A DNA stretch of 64,000 nt, taken from Erythroxylum novogranatense. Lineage: Eukaryota; Streptophyta; Magnoliopsida; Malpighiales; Erythroxylaceae. This document shows, piece after piece, positions 58,598 to 64,000 of the stretch. The stretch is from positions 22,475,300-22,539,299 of the forward strand of contig CM057231.1 of assembly GCA_029891385.1 (NCBI GenBank). The letters are read 5' to 3'. Made by a program: the position numbers and the translations under genes. The notes below the pieces were generated by a model. The model was not told where the DNA came from and searched no databases. It saw nothing but the letters and a program-made list of their open reading frames with translations. Each line of letters opens with the position of its first letter. Positions within the stretch are counted from its first letter, which is position 1.

Positions 58598-60222
58598 ATT
58601 TTGGACCAACCCAAACCGTTTGATGTGTTATGTGTTTTTGCTTAGTTTAGAATGTGGTGAATTTATATGTGATGCATTTCATGTTTTCGACTTTAATTAT
58701 GAATTGTAAAAAGGTTTGGAAGTTTGATGAATGAGAAATTGGGGTTTTCAACTATGATAGTTTTGGAACTGTTTATAAATGTTTATGAAAGATTTGAAAT
58801 TGAGAAGTTTTGAGAAATAAACCTTCGATGTTTTCCTACTGTGATAGTTTGATCACCTGAAAATAAGTTTTGAAAATGTTTTTGCTTATCATTTGATTCA
58901 TAAACATGTTATCCTCGAGCAATAAGCTCACCCCCCTTTTATCCCCATCTCCAGGTATTCGAGCAGGAGATCGGATGAAAGAAGGTCAAGATGTTTGGTT
59001 CGATTTTGTATCATTTATATTTTTGTGTAAATTGGGTTTTTGGTATTAATTTTATATATGGCTTCAATTTCCATAATGTATAGCAAGCATTTATTGATGT
59101 ACGTGAATTATGAAATTGTGTATATAAATGAGAGTGATGTATATTGAATTCAGAAATTGTGGATTAAATTGACTTAAGATATGATTGTGATTGGATATGG
59201 ATAAGTGTATTTGTGTATAAAGTTGAGTATGGTGTCGATGATTTCTGGAATTGTGTAATTCATAAATGATTGGGTTGTGTTTAGATTGTATTAAGATTTT
59301 GTATATTGTTTATGAATGGGAATTGTATATGAGTATGATTTGAGATACTGCTTTGTGATTGAGTTCGGATTCCGGACGGGAGGTCCGAAGAGTTGTGTGG
59401 TTTGATTGAGTTGGTTATAGAAGTGCGTTTTAAAACCCCCTTTGCAGGTTTTGGGTTTAATGAAATGCAGTTGTTATGCTGCCAAATTTTTGATTGAATT
59501 AGAGATAGAATAAAATAAGCATTGATTAAAAGATGAATTTTGGATTTGTATGAATGTATAAGAAGATGATTAAGGATTGAGGTTTTGCATGTATAAGAAG
59601 TTTGTTATGCATTGAGAATTTGACTGAGGATAATTTCCAAGAAAAGTGAAATTATATGGTTTTGCATGAATTTGAAACAAGATGGTTATAAGGAAAAAAA
59701 AGAAAATTTACACCGATTTTTGATCCATTTCAGATAGGTTTAGTCTATGGTTTCCAACACGATAGTTCCTAAGATATTTGTTCCCGGATGTCGAACATTT
59801 CTTTCGGTCTAATTGATCCGTTTGTTTGTTTCGATTCGATCTGCTTTGTTATTTGATTTCCTTTTGATCTTTCGTATTTGCCTTCGATTTCTGCTGTTGA
59901 TTTCTATTTTTGATTTTGTTCCCGCATTTTATGATCCGTTTTTGTGTCCGCTTTATAATGTTTGATTCCGATTCGAATTTTCGTTTGCGATTTGTATTCG
60001 ATCCGATTAGCTTCCCCTTTGATTCGACTTTCATTCGTTTCGATTCCGATTTGTATTCGATATGCTTTCGTAATTTGTATCCAATTTTTCCCTGTTCTTT
60101 CGATTTTGCTTTCGTTTGTTTTTCGTGTCCGTGATTCTGCTTCAGATTTTCTTTGGGTTTCAAAAATTTTTGTTTCATTTTTCGGTTGGGATCTGGTCTG
60201 CAGATCGGGTTCCAACATTTAC

Positions 60223-60979
60223 TCTATTATAAACATGTACCCCCTTGATTTCTTTGTTTAGAGACTTGCTTAAAATGACTCTTCTTTTTGCAAACAACCT
60301 GAGTTATCAAAGGTTCTTTTCCTGCTGTATCTTTAATGTGTACTCCGTGTGATGATCTAACTAAAATAGGCCTCTTTGATCCCCTTGATTCTTTATCAAA
60401 TGAAGAGATCTTTAGTTCAAATGGAAGCTCTTCTCTTTCTCTACCTTTTTCTCTTCTTGAACCACTTCAAAATCTCTTTTAAAAACTAAGAAAATTGAAA
60501 CCCTAGCTTGTTTTCTCTTCTTTCTCTCGTTCTTTTTTTGTTGTTCTTCTCTCTCTTCTCTCTCTTCTCATCCATGCACCTAACTTCTTCTAGAATGCCC
60601 CAATTCACATTTTCTCCTTCTCTTAAATGTAAGACCACATTTTGGTGTTGTCCTTCCAAAAATACCCCTCCTTTCCTTTGGTCTTCCCATTTCGCCCCTT
60701 CTTTCATTTTCCTTCTAACTCCTTTAATCTTCTTAAACACCATATTAACTCTAACTTAATTCAAATCTTTCCTTATGGGCCTTATGTTCTTTATCCTGAA
60801 GTGCCTTGCTAAAATTACCCTTGAACATACTTATAACCTTAACACTTTAATTCAATCAACCTATATCATGTAATCTTTCTAACATCAACATAATAATTAA
60901 TTCCACAAACTTTCGGGAAGACCTCATATTTGATATAAATCATACTTATTCATCAAGAAAATTTTTTTAGGGGCCAACA
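60223..60979 (-). repeat. 5' end of the D LTR
   Basis: Continues D after solo LTR C and ends GGGGCCAACA at 60979. C/T-rich, no gene. Confidence 0.7.
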
Positions 60980-63497
60980 TTTCTCCCCCTCTTAAAATAA
61001 TTTCATCCTCGAAATTTATACTTGACTGATCTAGGGGCAGGGGTCTGCTACCTCTTGTACTCCTTCGTTTTAGCCTGAACACACTTTGGCATAGTGATGC
61101 TTTTAGAGATAATTTATCTTTCGCTTGATGATTCATATTAGTGTAGTGTCAGTACACTTAACTCTTATGCCTATTCTTACTGTATTCCATGCCTTTGACA
61201 TTGATCCATCTAATTAATTCATCTTTCTTGAATCACTTAATTTTTAACATTGATCAATTTTACCTATCAAATAACATCTCCAGTTTTGGCCTTCAACAAT
61301 TTGTAGGCCTTACTCATCATAATACAAAACGACGACACTTTCTATCATCTAACTCCTCATATAGTATTCAAATGAAATCACTAGGAAAGTGATTACAATG
61401 CTCAAAGTCAAATAGAACTATAATTTGATCTCATGTTCTTATGAATTCCAAACTATATGCCTTAAACATATTTCTGACAGTCAAGATGGTAGGCAAATTA
61501 AACATTCACTCACTTGATTTGACATTCTTAGTCGCTAAATGATTTTTTGATGTATTCCTACTAGTATGTATAAATTACGTTACCATTTTTACTTTTCTAG
61601 CAATCTCTTTGCTCAATAATCTTTATTGATTACATATACTTCTTATTTTTAATCACAAAGATCATTCTTCCTATTCGAACTCAAAATTCCGATCTATTTT
61701 TAATCTCTCAATAAGATTCACAATTTCTGAATCCTCAATTTGGGCTTGGTTAATCCTTTTATGTGAATCTGATCTTTGATCTCATAACAAATAGCACTTG
61801 ATTTGCCCAAAATTCAACTCCACATTCTTTGTTTCTTTTTTTTTTAGTTCTGATAACCTCAATATCGAATTTTTGTTTAATGTATCTGATGTAACACTAG
61901 CCTTACTTGGAATTTCCCATTTGTACAATCATAGTCTTTCGATATTTATATCAATCTTTTCAGTCTCATGTTCAATTCTCTCAATTTAATGATTGCCTTA
62001 AACTTTTATGATATGTACTTTCAAATATTTATATCCAAGATGTTCCTATACATATTCTGTCTCCAAACTTTCAAAACAATCATTAGTGTCGCAGCTCTAA
62101 GTCATGTATCAAATAGTCAACTCATAGGACTTTAATTGTCTCCATACGTATGAAATCACTTTATTGTGCTGCATTGGATTTTATCCAAATCTCTTATACA
62201 ACATTAGTGCATACTATAAATTCTCCAAATCCATATGATATAATTTATATCAGTATAATTCCTCAAAATTCTCTTTACTTTCATTACTCATACGCTTTAC
62301 ATGTTTTTCTTCACGTATTCAAACTATTATTCTCAACTTTTTGAATACCTTTATTACATCGTCAAATTTTTGCTTGGATCACCTTAATCTTCAATACTAT
62401 AGTGCTATCGGGGCAATTGTTAACTCAAACAATTATTATCAAAATCCATGTGCCCCCTGATTAATTCTCTCCATTCCTTAAATAACTAATTCCTCAATGA
62501 GGTAACGTTGTCTCATTTATTTTCAATTTCCAAATTGACTTCCTTTCTCAAATGATTTTCTCCATTCTTTCGATTTCCTCATACCTCACCTTGACTTATT
62601 CTAATGTTTGCTCATTCATACTAGTTTTTTCACACATTATAATTTATTTGCAAACTTAAGTTCTTGTGATTATAATACATTCATCAAGTTAGATTTGTAT
62701 CTCCCTAACATACTTACACAGAATATAACGTGGACCTATATACTCCTCATATTAGCAATCAATGTCTCCTCAAATTCAGGAATCCACTTACATAGTTGGA
62801 TCCTTTACATAAGACAAATACATACTTTTTCAATAACATATTCTACCTCTTTTGCTTGAGTCTCTGTTAGGGATAGGACTCCCATACTCACTTTTGAATC
62901 ATTACATATTCATTTCTGATCATTTCTCTCATTGATCATCCTTAACATAAACTATTTGATCTGCTTAATCTAACTCAGTAAAATTCTTCTTTGAAAGAGG
63001 GTTTCTTGCTGCTATCATCTATATTGTTCATGCAATCTTTATCAATCACTTGCTATCATCATCACATTATCATCTATTCTTAATACCTCAGGGAGACCAA
63101 TTTGTATCGTTCTTACAAGGTCATAATGTTTTAATCACCAAAATTCAATGGAGTAATGAACATATTTATTTTTGCATATGTTTAGGTGGGCATCATCAAA
63201 TTCATCCCATTTCGTCCACATATTTATCTCCATCAATTCAAAATTTATATCTTACATGATTGATACTTTAATCTCCATTTATCCTAGACGAGATTCTTCT
63301 CTTAATCTTCGAATTTATTTCTCATTGTAACATCATCAACAAATCTCAATCTACCCCTGCTTGATCATTATAAGCACTTTCATGTGTTACTCTAGTTCCT
63401 CTTAGACTTTAAACTATGGGAACTATGACTAACAAATATCCAATAAGTCATAAGTTTCTTCCTATATCATCTCCACGCATATATTACATATGTATTC
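60980..63497 (-). other. D internal region: PPT, polyprotein tail fossil, degenerate sequence
   Basis: The minus strand ends in PPT TTTTAAGAGGGGGAGAAA (60980-60997), preceded by codons NFEDEIILRGGE (about 60980-61020). The same arrangement is found in element B. Farther in, the DNA is T/C-rich, with many short ORFs but no recognisable gag, RT or integrase motif, so D is either strongly degraded or non-autonomous. Confidence 0.6.
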
Positions 63498-63740
63498 TGT
63501 AGCGCCCCCTTACCATAGGGTACCCACCGGAACGCTCGTAGGTCATTCCGGTACGTAACCTACGTTAAGAGACCACTACTGACAACTACCACTACACTCC
63601 TCATGGCATCACAATCATAAAGCAGTACGAAGAAACCGAAAACTTTTAAAACTAGACTGGATTCCGTTGCATTCACTTAAAATTCAGAAATTTACAAACT
63701 GTCAGTATTTTCAGTCTACACAAGTTCCAAAACACTGCAC
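63498..63740 (+). other. Possible start of another LTR-like element
   Basis: An abrupt change from AT-rich D sequence to TGTAGCGCCCCCTTACC, a start type seen in some plant gypsy LTRs. There is no second end, TSD or PBS in the window to confirm it. Confidence 0.25.
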
Positions 63741-64000
63741 ACTAACGCTGCGTTTGGTTGCAGTCTCCACCGATCGCAGATGTAATGAGCGAGTAGGAAC
63801 GAGAATGCACCACGGAGGCGAGTGGTGTTTGGTTGTGGTTGACAGAAAAGAGAATTTATGTTCTGTCCTATGGGCAGAATGTGTTTGGTTGCAGGGGACA
63901 GTAAACAAATATAATGCAAATGACAGATATGCCCTTGGTGCTTAAATTGATTAAAAATATGTAATTCTAATATTCTTTTAAAATGAATGGCTTGTATTAG
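63740..64000. mobile_element. Possible MITE-like fragment, cut by the window end
   Basis: GCTGCGTTTGGTTGCAG near 63748, with further GTTTGGTTG copies near 63827 and 63880, and GACAGATATGCCCTTGG near 63922. GTTTGGTTG ends and an ATGCCCTT core are common in plant hAT/Harbinger-type MITEs. No complete terminal inverted repeat pair can be shown. Confidence 0.3.

Larger units (their letters stand above)
54990..60217 (+). mobile_element. C: solo LTR of a B/D-related element
   Basis: 5228 bp from TGTTGGACCCCGATCTT to GATCGGGTTCCAACA, with TSD TTTAC at 54985-54989 and 60218-60222. No second LTR or internal region, so a solo LTR left by LTR-LTR recombination is the simplest reading. It shares conserved islands with B in opposite orientation (58385-58625, 58915-58985, about 56360-56410) and has a palindromic ACACGGCC/GGCCGTGT block at 55684-55799. 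ORFs inside it are not genes. Confidence 0.88.
32669..64000 (-). mobile_element. Element D: B-like LTR element, LTR split by nested insertions, continues beyond the window
   Basis: Its 3' LTR starts TGTTGGTCCCGATTTTGG at 32669 and ends GGGGCCAACA at 60979, followed by a PPT (minus strand TTTTAAGAGGGGGAGAAA), so the element is on the minus strand. Within this LTR lie E3 (34083-53451, itself carrying E2) and solo LTR C (54990-60217). Without the insertions and duplicated target sites the LTR is about 3.7 kb: 32669-34082, 53457-54989 and 60223-60979. The internal region starts at 60980. How much of the DNA after about 63,490 still belongs to D, and the 5' LTR, cannot be seen. Confidence 0.8.

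Noticed and set aside
54990..60217. C as a complete element with two LTRs
   Set aside because: No internal direct repeat, PBS or PPT could be found; the TSD brackets one continuous LTR.
59849..60261. Lys/Glu-rich and Phe/Arg-rich ORFs on both strands
   Set aside because: They come from the low-complexity TTCGATT-type array at the end of solo LTR C.
60486..60759. ORFs of 83-85 codons on both strands in the D LTR
   Set aside because: C/T-rich composition opens both strands; no conserved motif.

Overview
The window is nuclear DNA from a flowering plant, almost certainly a eudicot. The evidence is two plant-type intronless genes of the Arabidopsis kind, plant Ty1/copia and Ty3/gypsy LTR retrotransposons with initiator-Met tRNA primer sites, and long AT-rich spacers. 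About 50 kb of the 64 kb is retrotransposon sequence. Only two convincing host genes are present: a GT34 xyloglucan xylosyltransferase (XXT1/XXT2 type, 27221-28609, +) and a TSPO/MBR membrane protein (30696-31283, -). They are convergent and sit on a gene island of about 6 kb (26532-32668) between two nested retrotransposon blocks.

Left block. (1) E1 (1-5083, -) is a Ty1/copia element cut by the window start; gag, protease, leader, PBS and 5' LTR are visible. (2) After about 1.9 kb of AT-rich spacer comes element A (6981-26526, -, TSD TGTTG), a Ty3/gypsy element of the Tat lineage. It has gag, protease, RT, RNase H, a second RNase H and integrase, then an 81-bp tandem repeat, then an extra ORF in antisense orientation with a putative gypsy-type transposon domain, its own TATA-like box and an 80-bp candidate intron. 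(3) Inside the gag of A lies element B (15425-25066, -, TSD TATCC), a non-autonomous element with two 4.4-kb LTRs and an internal region of only 0.8 kb.

Right block. Element D (32669 to beyond 64000, -) is related to B. Its 3' LTR is split by two insertions: copia element E3 (34083-53451, +, TSD GATAC) and solo LTR C (54990-60217, +, TSD TTTAC). The 5' LTR of E3 is itself split by copia element E2 (36019-45745, -, TSD CCTTT), a relative of E1. The uninterrupted LTR of E3 at 51354-53451 confirms the E2 junction. The insertion order is therefore D, then E3 and C, then E2 into E3; and A, then B. The last 0.5 kb holds fragments of uncertain identity.

No wholly new gene system can be demonstrated. 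The best unexplained signals are structural. They include paired AAGTCGACTT palindromes at about two-helical-turn spacing in the E1/E2 leaders and in the E2 LTR tip, covarying small hairpins in the same leaders, and LTR ends that have swallowed an earlier LTR/PBS junction (B and D). Others are extended terminal inverted repeats in B and C, a positionally fixed GC-palindrome slot in B and C, and the antisense gene of A. Differences between LTR pairs are rich in small indels at CTG/CAG and CG sites. Some frameshifts may therefore be consensus errors at methylated cytosines rather than real decay.
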